NCBI GenBank assembly: GCA_934662505.1
Contig: CAKUKE010000014.1
Location: 1 to 62,722 of the forward strand
DNA from: an uncultured Clostridia bacterium
GTDB lineage: Bacteria > Bacillota > Clostridia > Christensenellales > Aristaeellaceae
Direction of reading: 5' to 3'
DNA length: 62,722 nt
In this document: positions 1-8,774 of the stretch, one piece after another
Layout of the letters: each line of letters begins with the position of its first letter
How positions within the stretch are numbered: the first letter of the stretch is position 1
The notes under the pieces: generated by a model
Database searches by the model: none
Told to the model about the DNA's origin: nothing
What the model saw: only the letters and a program-made list of their open reading frames with translations
Made by a program: the position numbers and the translations under genes

Positions 1-126
1 AATATGGAGCTCTTTAAGCAGTACACCGACAATCAGGATTTCAAAAAGTGGTTGAGCGACTTGGTGTTCAATGTAACCTACAATAAAGCCGGGAAACCCT
101 ATACAGGCAAACCGGCAAATGATTGA
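1..126 (+). CDS. hsdR: Type I restriction enzyme R subunit, C-terminal fragment (gene runs in from the left)
   Basis: Only the last 41 codons are inside the window; the frame is open from base 1 to a TGA at 124-126. The tail contains the run KKWLSDLVFNVTYN, which resembles the C-terminal helical end of HsdR proteins, the ATP-dependent translocase/nuclease subunit of type I restriction-modification complexes. The Walker motifs and nuclease domain would lie upstream of the window, so the family call rests on this tail and on the nearby Mrr restriction gene. An intrinsic terminator follows at once. Could be another protein with a similar end. Confidence 0.5.
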   Translation, partial: NMELFKQYTDNQDFKKWLSDLVFNVTYNKAGKPYTGKPAND

Positions 127-159
127 TAAACAAAGATTCTATCACTATATTACCATTTC

Positions 160-192
160 AGCGCATCCGCTGCATAACGGGTGCGCTTTTTA
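160..192 (+). terminator. Intrinsic terminator of the hsdR-like gene
   Basis: Nine-base-pair stem AGCGCATCC / GGGTGCGCT (one G-U pair) followed by TTTTT, 33 bases after the stop codon. Confidence 0.75.
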
Positions 193-296
193 CATTTCTT
201 TTCTTAAGTAATTTTCTGCAAGGACTTGCTTTTCGATCACCCGTGCGTAAGCTGTGACTCAGCCGCGAGGCACACGAATTATAGGAGGTATTCATC

Positions 297-932
297 ATGG
301 AATGCGGAAAACTCACAGCGAAACTTCGGGACGCGGTGCCGGTTTGCTTTATTGAGAACGGCAAGGAGATCAAGCGCTTCAAGAACATCGAAATTCCTGA
401 CGAGATCAAGAAGCTGCCATATCAGGACTTCGAATTCAGTGTACCGGTAACAGGGGCCATCACTTTCAAGATCATGTTCGAGGAAGGTATTTTGCCGAAA
501 GTCTGGCCGGAAGCGCGGACACGCAAGAGCCGGAAAGCCAAGCCAGAGGAAGCGCCCATGCCGGAAAGAATCACAGTTGGGCTCCAGGCAACATTGGAGC
601 AAGCGGAGGCCGAGGGCCAGCCTGTGGCAGAAATCGCCGAAGCAGCCGCGCAGGGCGCGGAGATCACTGCCGAATTAAATGGGCAGGAATTGACCATCAC
701 GGCCCATGAGCTGGAGAAAATGGAAGCGCCCTTCAACGTGACCGGCGAACGCCGCAAGGCGCTGGTAGAGGCGGTTAAGGCTTTCGTAGACGCACCTGCT
801 GTATATCAGAATGCGCCCAGCTTCGCCTATGTCATCGGCGATTACACGGTCAGTAAGACCGGCACGGTATCCGGCCCGGCAAACGAGGCGCTCATGGCAG
901 CGCTGAATGCGAAAGGTTTCATTGCAGAATAA
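297..932 (+). CDS. Unknown protein with a C-terminal domain of the type annotated 'virulence-related' on mobile elements
   Basis: 211 aa; ATG preceded by a good AGGAGG site at 282-288. Residues about 150-211 (GERRKALVEAVK, then APSFAYVIGDYTV and a closing TGTVSGPANEAL stretch) resemble the small domain of proteins commonly labelled virulence-related or amidoligase-adjacent on Firmicutes conjugative elements and prophages; its biochemical role is not known to me. Residues 1-80 form a separate domain, and 80-145 is Ala/Glu-rich and probably flexible. No signal peptide or membrane segment. It stands alone between two terminators. Its place beside HsdR, a 409-aa unknown and Mrr suggests accessory DNA. 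Function not assigned. Confidence 0.75.
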   Translation: MECGKLTAKLRDAVPVCFIENGKEIKRFKNIEIPDEIKKLPYQDFEFSVPVTGAITFKIMFEEGILPKVWPEARTRKSRKAKPEEAPMPERITVGLQATLEQAEAEGQPVAEIAEAAAQGAEITAELNGQELTITAHELEKMEAPFNVTGERRKALVEAVKAFVDAPAVYQNAPSFAYVIGDYTVSKTGTVSGPANEALMAALNAKGFIAE

Positions 933-951
933 GAGATTTTGAACCACATTT

Positions 952-975
952 TCCCGGCAAATAGCCGGGATTTTT
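952..975 (+). terminator. Intrinsic terminator
   Basis: TCCCGGC / GCCGGGA stem with a 5-base loop and TTTTT, 20 bases after the stop of the 211-aa gene. Confidence 0.85.
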
Positions 976-1165
976 GTTCTTAAGGGTGTCCATTATTACA
1001 CGATTTAAGAAGCCGCATATAATTGGAAGCAAAATTTCGGGGTGTGCATGGGCTGAGTGTAATTATGCTAATTACTGTCGGATAGGACACGATGCGACTG
1101 ACACACAAAATTGCCGACAGCCACTGAAAAGCAGTTGAAAAAACGCCATACAAAGGGGAGATTGC

Positions 1166-2395
1166 ATGGGATGGCTGGATAAGCTCCGGGGACGTGAGCA
1201 CGCCGCCCCTTCAGGTTACCCGCTGACAAAGGGCGCAGAGAATCCGGAGTCTCTGCCGGGGGATGCGTCCCGGGTCACAGGATCATCTGCAGTGCGCCGA
1301 CCGAACATGGACGTCAGCAAATGCCTGAAGCTGCCCTTTGGCGATATCGCGGCGCTGGGCGCGGTATTTGGTCAGATGATCCCTGCGTTCCGAACGTTCA
1401 GCATGGACGGCGGCGGTTATATGCCGGTCAACATGAAACCGGGCGACAGACTCAGGCAAGCCAAGGACGGGTCGTTCTATGGTTCGCATAAAACGCCAGA
1501 TGGCAATTTCAAGTTCACCAAGTGGGAGAAAGTCGACTCGGTCGATGTGACCCTGCCGGTGAACCCTTCCCTGATCCTGATGGCAGCGATGCTGGCGGAC
1601 ATTGAAAAGAAGCTGGATGCCATTGAAAAAACGCAGGCGCAGATCCTATCCTTTCTGGAACAGGATAAGCAGGCCGAACAGCAGGGCAACCTCAACATGC
1701 TCATCGATATGCTCAGCGGCTACAAGTTCAACTGGGACAACGACCAGTACCGCATAAACCATCACATGAAAGCGCTGGACATCAAACAGACGGCCGAAAA
1801 GAACATCCTCTTTTATCAGGAGCAGATCGAGGCGGCTGTTCGCAGAATACCCGCCGTTTATCTGGATCAGGCGGTGGGCGGTCTGCTGGACGAATGGACA
1901 AAGCTGTTCAAAAATTATCGGACGGCGGTGTATTCCTTTGCATTTTCCTCCCTTTTGGAGGTGCTGCTGCTGGGCAATTTTCAGCAGTCGTATCTGGATC
2001 AGGTGGCCGAAAAAACGCGCCGGTACAGGGAACGGTATCAGGTTCTGTTTGCCCAATGCCGCGACCGGCTCAGAACGCTGTCGGGGGATTCCGTTGAATC
2101 AAAGCTGCTTTCGGGCATCGGCAATGCAAACCGCGCGCTGGGCAGGCTGATCGCCTCCGCGCCGGTGCTGGGGCAGGGCGCCGCCGACAAGTGGCTGGAG
2201 GAAAGCGGCGAAAAGCTGCTGAAGGATACCGACGCAAAAGGAGAGCGACTGGGCGCGTTCTTCAGCGCAAACGAAGAACCCGGAAGCGAGGTCTTTGAGG
2301 ACAGCATCCGCGACATCGGTACCATCCGCAACCGTACGCGGGGCATTGTCATCCGGGGTGATGCGCTGTATCTGGACACAGGCGCAGCGCTGTAA
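1166..2395 (+). CDS. Conserved-looking cytosolic protein of unknown function, 409 aa
   Basis: ATG with AAGGGGAG about 8 bases upstream. I do not recognise the family. Residues 1-60 look disordered. Residues 60-140 hold a compact domain (PFGDIAALGAVFGQMIPAF, then GDRLRQAKDGSFYGSHKTPDG). Residues about 145-180 (IEKKLDAIEKTQAQILSFL) are a clear amphipathic coiled coil, and the rest is largely helical up to a basic tail IRDIGTIRNRTRGIVIRG. No export signal or transmembrane helix. A strong terminator follows. It lies convergent to an Mrr nuclease and downstream of a type I restriction gene, so a defence role is possible but unproven. Confidence 0.7.
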   Translation: MGWLDKLRGREHAAPSGYPLTKGAENPESLPGDASRVTGSSAVRRPNMDVSKCLKLPFGDIAALGAVFGQMIPAFRTFSMDGGGYMPVNMKPGDRLRQAKDGSFYGSHKTPDGNFKFTKWEKVDSVDVTLPVNPSLILMAAMLADIEKKLDAIEKTQAQILSFLEQDKQAEQQGNLNMLIDMLSGYKFNWDNDQYRINHHMKALDIKQTAEKNILFYQEQIEAAVRRIPAVYLDQAVGGLLDEWTKLFKNYRTAVYSFAFSSLLEVLLLGNFQQSYLDQVAEKTRRYRERYQVLFAQCRDRLRTLSGDSVESKLLSGIGNANRALGRLIASAPVLGQGAADKWLEESGEKLLKDTDAKGERLGAFFSANEEPGSEVFEDSIRDIGTIRNRTRGIVIRGDALYLDTGAAL

Positions 2396-2565
2396 ACCGG
2401 GACGCGAAGCTGCCCTGCGGCTTTCCTGACGTGGATGGCAAGATTGGAAGAATCCCGCGATCTGAGCGCCACGTTTTTTTCATGCGGACGGGCGTGAAAA
2501 GCGCCCCACAGCATTCGCCCCCCTCGCACAGCTTCACCGGTTTTTCCACGCGGACAGGCATGAAA

Positions 2566-2605
2566 GCGCCGTCCTTCCCGGACGCCGGGAAGGACGGCGC
2601 TTTTT
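2566..2605 (+). terminator. Strong intrinsic terminator between convergent genes
   Basis: 16-bp perfect GC-rich stem (2566-2581 with 2585-2600), 3-base loop and TTTTT. It ends the 409-aa gene and may also block read-through from the convergent mrr gene. Confidence 0.9.
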
Positions 2606-2621
2606 GAGGATCGTACGTTTT

Positions 2622-3548
2622 TTAAAACGCATCCTCGCTGAAGAAATCAAAATCGATCTTTTTGATAGGATAAACGTTGACGGTCGATACACCCGCATCG
2701 TATTCGATCATGAGCTTTGCCAGCCTTTCACCGTCCACCAGCACAACCTTTGTTGCCGACTGCTTTTCGGCATAATTCCTGGCCTCTCTTGTAAACTGGG
2801 CGGTGGTAATAAAAAGCCCCTTCTGCGCACCTTGCCCCGCCAACGCGCCGACAAACTTCTGCACCTCCGGGCGGCCGACAGCGGTATCGGTGCTCCAGCG
2901 CTTTGCCTGAATATAAATACTGCTGAACCCCAGCTTATCCTCGCGTATGATGCCGTCAATGCCTTCATCGCCGGACTGCCCAACCGTTATGCCAGCCTCC
3001 TCAAAAGCACCGCCGTACCCCATTTTCAACAGCAGTTCCACCACCAGCCGTTCAAAAAACTTCGGGGAATGCTCCATGATGACCTGTAACAGATTAGCCG
3101 CCAGATCATCGTTAATTTGCCGGAAAGCAGCGTCCATCGCGTCCTGCGGCGATCCTTCGGTCAGGACGTCTCCATGCTCGTCCGACCCCTGTGAACCGTG
3201 CGGCTTGGCAGCATGAAATTCGCGGAATGATTCGTATCTTTCCAGATATTTGAGGGAAATACTGTCTCCGACTTCCTGCAAAGCGGCTTTGCCTGCGGAC
3301 GTAATCCGATATTTGCCAGTCGATGGGCTTTCCACAAGCCCCGCTTTTTTCAAGTAGGTCAAGGCCCAATTGATACGGTTGTCCGCCATCGTCTGCTTGC
3401 CGCTGGGCAGCAAAACAGCGCGATCTTCCTCGGATAGATGCATGCGATCATAGACCTGCGTCCGGATTTGCTTTACATGCAGGGTCTCACCATTGCTGAG
3501 CACTCTCAGGATGTGCGGAAAAAACGAAAAAAACTTTGGTACAGCCAC
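2622..3548 (-). CDS. mrr: Mrr-type restriction endonuclease
   Basis: 308 aa from a GTG start with AAAGGAG nine bases upstream. Residues about 1-95 are the Mrr N-terminal winged-helix domain (MHLSEEDRAVLLPSG, then AINWALTYLKKAGLV-like helix-turn-helix). Residues about 165-290 are the Mrr catalytic domain of the PD-(D/E)XK fold, with the signature GDEGIDGII followed by IYIQAKRW (D...QxK). Mrr enzymes cut modified DNA, or foreign DNA, in the cytoplasm. Length matches the family (about 300 aa). Single-gene transcript with its own promoter at 3570-3598. It lies with HsdR remnants and unknown proteins, consistent with a small defence patch. Confidence 0.93.
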   Translation of the reverse strand: MAVPKFFSFFPHILRVLSNGETLHVKQIRTQVYDRMHLSEEDRAVLLPSGKQTMADNRINWALTYLKKAGLVESPSTGKYRITSAGKAALQEVGDSISLKYLERYESFREFHAAKPHGSQGSDEHGDVLTEGSPQDAMDAAFRQINDDLAANLLQVIMEHSPKFFERLVVELLLKMGYGGAFEEAGITVGQSGDEGIDGIIREDKLGFSSIYIQAKRWSTDTAVGRPEVQKFVGALAGQGAQKGLFITTAQFTREARNYAEKQSATKVVLVDGERLAKLMIEYDAGVSTVNVYPIKKIDFDFFSEDAF

Positions 3549-3569
3549 GCTGGATCACTCCTTTGCTAC

Positions 3570-3598
3570 AGTATAGCATCCCGTCGTCCGAATTTCAA
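3570..3598 (-). promoter_or_regulatory. Sigma-A-type promoter of mrr
   Basis: On the minus strand TTGAAA, 17-bp spacer, TATACT; the -10 ends about 20 bases before the mrr GTG. Confidence 0.75.
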
Positions 3599-3627
3599 CG
3601 CAGAACATAGAAAACAAGCGTTCGAAA

Positions 3628-5058
3628 TCAGGCCAGATAGCGGAGCAGGCTGACCAGCGGGGAAAGCAGATAAATGGCTGCGGCCTTCAGGAACGGGAGG
3701 GGCTGCGCCGCAACGGCAGGGTAGACGGCCTGCGCCTGAGCGCTGACGGGAGAGGATTGAGCGGCCAGCGCCTCCATATGCCCTTCCAGCTGCGCGGCCA
3801 GCGGCCTGCTGTACACGGCCAGCATCAGCTCCGTGTCGATATAGGCCGAACGCGGATCCACATTGAACGATCCGAAAATGGACAGTTCGTCGTCAATGAG
3901 CACCGATTTGGTGTGCATGGAGTAGGCCGTCTGCTGCTCCAGCACCAGCGCGTCCAGACGGTTCGTCATACCGCGGTGAAAAACGCCGTCCGCAGAGGCG
4001 ATGATGTTGTTTCCGGAGGCAGCGGAGTTGGTCATCAGCGTAACCTGCGCCGGCAGACTGCACACCTGCGCCAGCCCGTTCCGCATGGCGCCGTCCAGCA
4101 CAAAATAAGGGCTTTCCAGCACCACGCGTTCCTGCGCGTCGGCCATCAGGTCGAGCATCTGAGCATAAACCAGCGGCGCTTTGGGACGCGCGGCGGTATC
4201 GCCGGATAACAGCAGCGATCTTTCGACAGGGTAAAAAACGGTCAGATCCGGCGGCGTCAGGTCGCGGGACGCGGAAAGCGTTTGCCAGAGCGCCTGCAGC
4301 TGTTCCCCGGCGGCCGATACGGAGGCGGCCATACGTCCGGGCACGGCGCCGTACCGCGTCCGGCACAGGTCGCCTTCCCACATGGCGTCAAAGTATTCTG
4401 CAACCAGCTGGCAGGCGCTCAGGCCGTCACGGTCGCGGTGGAGCAGAATATCCCGGTCGTAGTTATAATGGGGATTTCCCTCCTGCGAAAGAAATTCATC
4501 GGAAATGTTGCGCCCGCCTAAAATGAGCCACGCGTCGTCTATCACGAAAAATTTTTCATGATACCGGGCGTTGAGGCTGAGCGGGTCGAGGGGGTTCACC
4601 GGGTTATAAAAGCCGATTTCAATATTGGGGTGGCTGCCCAGCGCATAGGCGGCAGGGTCGGCGCGCAGGTTGATCAGACCGATCATTCCGTCCACGATCA
4701 GGCGGACTTTGACCCCGCGGTCAGCGGCCGCCAGCAGCGCGGAGGCGATCTGCGTGCCGCTGTCGTCCAATGCGAACAGATACGAGCCGGCACGGATGCT
4801 CTGACGGGCGTTGGCGATCAGCCGCAGACGGGCGTCCAGCGCCTCGCTGCCTGTTTCAAGAATGACGGCGCTGTCCACCTGACGGTCGGATGCGGCGTTC
4901 TCCCGCCAGTTGTCCGGCAGAACGACATTGGAAGGCGGAAAGGCATAGGGAAGCACCGCCGCCGCAAGGTAAAGCAGGAGAAAGATCAGCAGGCCGCGGC
5001 GTATCCACTTTGTGCGGGGCTTTGCCGGGACGGCAGGGGCAGAGCGGGGCTGAGACAT
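3628..5058 (-). CDS. Phospholipase-D superfamily protein, cardiolipin-synthase-like
   Basis: 476 aa. A basic N-terminus and one membrane helix (about residues 22-40) put the catalytic part outside the membrane. Two HKD motifs are complete: HEKFFVID at about residue 167 with a following GGRNI, and HTKSVLID at about residue 382 with GSFN. This is the two-lobed arrangement of bacterial ClsC/YmdC-type cardiolipin synthases, which join phosphatidyl groups to make cardiolipin; nucleases of the same fold are the alternative. A second hydrophobic stretch near residues 455-470 could pack on the membrane. AAAAGGAGG-type site just upstream. It is a single gene, with no partner hydrolase next to it. Confidence 0.85.
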   Translation of the reverse strand: MSQPRSAPAVPAKPRTKWIRRGLLIFLLLYLAAAVLPYAFPPSNVVLPDNWRENAASDRQVDSAVILETGSEALDARLRLIANARQSIRAGSYLFALDDSGTQIASALLAAADRGVKVRLIVDGMIGLINLRADPAAYALGSHPNIEIGFYNPVNPLDPLSLNARYHEKFFVIDDAWLILGGRNISDEFLSQEGNPHYNYDRDILLHRDRDGLSACQLVAEYFDAMWEGDLCRTRYGAVPGRMAASVSAAGEQLQALWQTLSASRDLTPPDLTVFYPVERSLLLSGDTAARPKAPLVYAQMLDLMADAQERVVLESPYFVLDGAMRNGLAQVCSLPAQVTLMTNSAASGNNIIASADGVFHRGMTNRLDALVLEQQTAYSMHTKSVLIDDELSIFGSFNVDPRSAYIDTELMLAVYSRPLAAQLEGHMEALAAQSSPVSAQAQAVYPAVAAQPLPFLKAAAIYLLSPLVSLLRYLA

Positions 5059-5975
5059 CAGAGACCTCCTTTTGTAAAAACGATTCGGCAGACAGCGGCC
5101 AGCGCTGCATGATGCGCCATATCAGAATGCTGCCCGCCCCTTTTTACAGAAAACACCACAGATGAAACAGCGCTGCGCACCCGTCAAAAAGGCAGCCATG
5201 CGCAGCGGAAAACAGCGATGGAAACTCGCACACGCCGGGAAAGCGCCGCAGCGGCGCGCACCGTCAAAGCAGCAGCGCATCATGCCGCACAGGGCAGCAA
5301 CAGCAATGCACGTGCCCGCCCGCACAGGATAGCCCGCGTCTGCCGCCAGTACACCCAGCCGGAGTGCCGCAAGTCCGTGCCCCCATCCAGAGGTCGCCCC
5401 GGAAAACAACGGAATTAAAGAACTCACACCCTCCCGAACCGGATAGCGCGCGACGGGAAAGCGCAGCGGCGGCATACTTTGCCAAAGTGATCGCCATCGT
5501 TCGGCGGAAAACATGAGCGGCATGCGTGTCCGCGCAGGATAGCCCGCGTCTCCCCCAGCGCATCCAGCCGGCATACGGCCGCAAGGTCATGCTCCGCTCA
5601 TCCGATGGGCTCTCATGAATGTGCGCCGGAAAACAGCGGCAGCGGCGCATCCCTCCAATGCAGCAGCGCACGGTAGAAAGCGGCAACGGTGACGCGCATC
5701 GCGCACGAAAGGGCATGGCGGCGCTGCTTCCCCATCATATAACCCGCCCGCCTCCGTGTCAAGAGGACGCCTTTTTAGCAAAAAACACCTTCTCTGTGCC
5801 CGCCGCTCCCCATATTCTCCGACGACCGTCCGTTGCTCCCGCCCTCCGGCCGCAGCGGCGGTGTACGGCCGCACACTGGCTGACGCTGCCGTTTTGTCCC
5901 TTGATGATGCGTTTGATCTGGCAGGCATCTGCCCGCCGCACGCTGGCTGACGCTGCGTTTTTTGGACGGCGGCAA
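5059..5975. repeat. Gene-free gap filled with degenerate direct repeats
   Basis: No convincing gene. Related segments recur: CAGGATAGCCCGCGTCT starts at 5325 and 5535 (period 210, with similar flanks), GGAAAACA-type boxes occur near 5205, 5401, 5508 and 5629, and a 67-bp period pair beginning CGCACACTGGCTGACGCTGC occurs at 5870 and 5937. The copies have diverged, so this looks like old tandem duplication. The last repeat abuts the tRNA promoter. Confidence 0.6.
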
Positions 5976-6004
5976 TTGACAAACCCGCAGGAATACGGTA
6001 TACT
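5976..6004 (+). promoter_or_regulatory. Promoter of tRNA-Leu
   Basis: TTGACA, 17-bp spacer, TATACT, ending 24 bases before the mature tRNA 5' end. Confidence 0.85.
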
Positions 6005-6028
6005 GAGGCAGTTGCAGATGCAGCATGT

Positions 6029-6115
6029 GCCGGTGTGATGGAATTGGCAGACGTAGTGGACTCAAAATCCACCGCTGGCGACAGCGTGCCGGTTCGAGTC
6101 CGGCCACCGGCACCA
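6029..6115 (+). tRNA. tRNA-Leu (anticodon CAA)
   Basis: 87 bases with a 7-bp acceptor stem GCCGGTG / CACCGGC, encoded CCA end, anticodon stem GTGGA / TCCAC around the loop CTCAAAA, a long class II variable arm, and a T arm GGTTCGAGTCC. The CAA anticodon reads UUG. A strong promoter lies upstream and a terminator immediately after, so it is a single-tRNA unit. Confidence 0.97.
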
Positions 6116-6121
6116 CAGAAC

Positions 6122-6159
6122 GCCTCTAATCTTGCTACGAGATTAGAGGCGTGTTTTTT
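6122..6159 (+). terminator. Intrinsic terminator of tRNA-Leu
   Basis: 11-bp stem GCCTCTAATCT / AGATTAGAGGC and a T-rich tail (GTGTTTTTT). Confidence 0.92.
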
Positions 6160-6301
6160 ACATTCTGAAACCAGGGGGCTTTTTCATTTTCACCGTATGC
6201 TTATTACCTGACGCTATGTTGGTTTGCCTGCTTCTGTTTAGCATTGTATTAGCCATATTTCCCCGTCTGAAGGCACATAGCCACGATGATAACCAATAAA
6301 G

Positions 6302-6694
6302 CTACTCTTCGTCACCGTCTTCGAAATAAGACTTTAGTTCAGAAGGCATTTCTGGTTCTATGACAGGGCTGCCATCTGAGTAGAATAGCTGTTTCCCGTT
6401 TCTGCCATAGCAATGACCTTGGTCGTCAACAGTCCAGTCTTGAATTCTGTAGCCATCCTCATCTATCATAAATGAACCGTCTTTTTCGCACAGTTCACCC
6501 TCATCTCCACAAAAATGGTCATATTCCATGTAGCTCTTCAAAATTGGACTTGCATGCGCGTCAATCCAATGGTTAAAATCCTCTTCATCGAAATCATCTT
6601 GCATTTCTTCTTCGGAGAAACGGGCATAATAGTCATGGACTAACCGCATCATTTCTTCCTGAAACACTTCTGGTACGTACTTACGCTTCTCCAC
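6302..6694 (-). CDS. Hypothetical acidic protein in a low-GC islet
   Basis: About 130 aa, very acidic (many Asp/Glu), with Tyr/Gly-rich strands in the second half (GSFMIDEDGYRIQDW, then GRNGKQLFYSDGSPVI) that look like short beta-hairpin repeats. I recognise no family. The start used is a GTG; GAAGAAGG lies directly against it, so the true start may be one of the Met codons at residues 15-16. Base composition (about 43% GC) is far below the rest of the window, and it sits next to a tRNA gene, so it is probably acquired. Confidence 0.5.
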   Translation of the reverse strand: MEKRKYVPEVFQEEMMRLVHDYYARFSEEEMQDDFDEEDFNHWIDAHASPILKSYMEYDHFCGDEGELCEKDGSFMIDEDGYRIQDWTVDDQGHCYGRNGKQLFYSDGSPVIEPEMPSELKSYFEDGDEE

Positions 6695-6745
6695 CTTCTT
6701 CCATTATAGGTTTTAGTATCTGGATCTTCCATGCATCATCTGTGG

Positions 6746-6946
6746 TTACTCATTTTCGATTCGAACCCTTATACCCATGAATCTCATTGAACGATTGAAT
6801 GCTACGATTTCAAGTGCGTCGTTCTCAATGACTTCTTTTTTCAACTGGATTTCTTGGCAGTTTCGCATGCCAGACATGAAGTCGACGACGGCAGTTTCTT
6901 CCTTGAAGAAACTGCAGACAGCCTGAATTGCTCCACCAACCACCAT
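6746..6946 (-). CDS. Hypothetical 66-aa protein, possibly a remnant
   Basis: Open frame of 66 codons in the same low-GC islet as the previous gene. It has no clear ribosome binding site; a TATAAT-like box lies about 20 bases upstream of the ATG. No motif recognised. It may be a decayed fragment of an acquired gene. Confidence 0.25.
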   Translation of the reverse strand: MVVGGAIQAVCSFFKEETAVVDFMSGMRNCQEIQLKKEVIENDALEIVAFNRSMRFMGIRVRIENE

Positions 6947-7112
6947 AACACCACTTTGATTATAACACCCAACTGGCCGCCTGAATAGATGGCCGAAGGA
7001 ATTTAATGTATCCCTTTTTATTCCAAAAAACGCAGATAAATCTGCAACTCAGTTCCGCCACCATATCGACTTCTTCCTGCGTATCTGCGATTCCCAATCA
7101 AGTCCAGCGGCG

Positions 7113-8774
7113 TCAGACGGCGCGGGGGTCATCCTCATCGTCAATTGCTCTGATCTCCACGGTTCTCCCACCGAGGCTTTCATAAATGCGGTGGGAAATG
7201 GAAAGCACGGTGCGTCCCTCAGAGGCGCGGTGCAGCGCTTTCAGCACGCGGGCTTCGGTCTCGGCGTCCAGATTGGCGGTGATTTCGTCCAGCAGCAGCA
7301 CCGCAGGGTCGGCCGCAGCGGCGCGGGCAATGGACAGCAGCTGCCATTCTCCCTGTGAAAACATTCCGTCGGTGCACACGGTGGCATACCCGTCGGGGAA
7401 GGACGAGATGGTCTCGTCCATGCCGGCAAGCCGGGCTGCGTTCCGCGCCATTTCCTCGGTAACGCCCGGATCGGTCAGGGTGATCTGATCCAGCACCGTG
7501 CCCGGCACCCGGGAAAAATGCTGCTCCACGCAGCCGATGCAGGCGCGCCGCTCCCGGTCGGTCATGTCCGAAACGTCCACGCCGCCGATGGTGACCGTGC
7601 CCTTTTCCGGCCTGTACAGCCCCAGCAGCAGCCGGAACACCGTGCTTTTCCCGGCGCCGGTTCTGCCGACCAGCGTGATCTGCTCGCCCTCCCGGACGGT
7701 CATGGAAAAGTCGCGCAGCACCGGCTTATCCCCATAACCGAAGGTCACATGGGACAGCACCACGTCGCCCCGCGCGGCGGTCTGCCGCACCGGCGGAACG
7801 GGACGCTCCGGCTGAGACAGGAACGCGTCGATCCGCCTGACGCCCGCCATGGCCGACTGAATGGTCTGTATTTCCATCCCGAGCCTTTCGATCGGGGTGA
7901 AAATGCGGGAAATGTAGTTGATAACGGCGACGGAAGTGCCCACCGACATGCCGAACAGCGCCAGGATCGCGCCGTTGCCGGAGGCGGAAAGCAGCATGAC
8001 GGCGCCGACCACGGCGGCATCCAGCAGGAGCACCACCGGCGAATAGATGGCGTCGTAGAAATTTGTCTTTTCCACGGCCGCATAGCTTTCGCCGATGCGC
8101 CGGTCATAACGGCGCTCCATATAGGCTTCCATGCCCAGCGCCCGGATGGTGCGGATGTTGTGAAGCGTTTCCGGCACCTGCCCGGACACGGCGGCCACGG
8201 CGCGGCGGTTTTCCAGCTGCGCGGCCAGCATCTTTTTCTGCACATGGCTGGTGAACACGGCGAACAGCGGGAGCACCACCAGCAGAATCAGGGCAAGCCC
8301 GGTGTTTTTGACGGCGATCACCCCCAGGATCGAAAGGATCCGGCAGGCGTCCGCTGCCATGCTGATGATGCCTGAGGTAAAGAGCGCGTCCACGGTATCC
8401 ACATCCCCCGAAAAGCGCGCGGCCACCTCGCCGGGGTTCTGAGAGACCAGCGTGTCCGCCGGCAGCCGGTTGAGCTTTTGCGACATTTCAGATCGGAGGG
8501 CGTGGGTCATTTTCTGCCCGAACAGCACCAGCAGCGTCTCCTGTGCGGAAGACAGCGCCCCCTCCAGCGTCAGGCTGCCAAAATAGAGCAGCACGGCGGC
8601 CACGGTCAGGGAGACCCCGCCGGTCAGACGGTCGATGACGCGGGCGAGCAGCAGCGGAGGAAGCAGCGACGAGGCGACCGAGGCCGCGACGCACAGAAGC
8701 GTCCCTGCTGTGAGAAAACGGTGGTTTCGTGCCGCCGCCTTCAGGGCGAAAAACACCCCTTTTTCATGCTTCAT
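7113..8774 (-). CDS. ABC exporter half-transporter with a degenerate nucleotide-binding domain
   Basis: 553 aa: membrane domain (about residues 20-300, six helices) fused to an ATPase domain (335-553). Walker A GRTGAGKST at about 370, Walker B AVLLLDEITANLD, and an H-loop SHR. The signature is FSQGEWQ in place of LSGGQ, so one of the two ATP sites in the dimer is probably weak. It overlaps the preceding gene by 11 bp, so the two products are likely made together as a heterodimer. The operon begins with a MarR regulator, which points to export of a toxic or signalling compound. Substrate unknown. Confidence 0.9.
   Translation of the reverse strand: MKHEKGVFFALKAAARNHRFLTAGTLLCVAASVASSLLPPLLLARVIDRLTGGVSLTVAAVLLYFGSLTLEGALSSAQETLLVLFGQKMTHALRSEMSQKLNRLPADTLVSQNPGEVAARFSGDVDTVDALFTSGIISMAADACRILSILGVIAVKNTGLALILLVVLPLFAVFTSHVQKKMLAAQLENRRAVAAVSGQVPETLHNIRTIRALGMEAYMERRYDRRIGESYAAVEKTNFYDAIYSPVVLLLDAAVVGAVMLLSASGNGAILALFGMSVGTSVAVINYISRIFTPIERLGMEIQTIQSAMAGVRRIDAFLSQPERPVPPVRQTAARGDVVLSHVTFGYGDKPVLRDFSMTVREGEQITLVGRTGAGKSTVFRLLLGLYRPEKGTVTIGGVDVSDMTDRERRACIGCVEQHFSRVPGTVLDQITLTDPGVTEEMARNAARLAGMDETISSFPDGYATVCTDGMFSQGEWQLLSIARAAAADPAVLLLDEITANLDAETEARVLKALHRASEGRTVLSISHRIYESLGGRTVEIRAIDDEDDPRAV

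Noticed and set aside
6754..6768. GATTCGAACCC, resembling a tRNA T-arm, in the low-GC islet (possible att site)
   Set aside because: Only 11 bases, and in frame within a small ORF; no match to the neighbouring tRNA-Leu beyond the generic TTCGA core.
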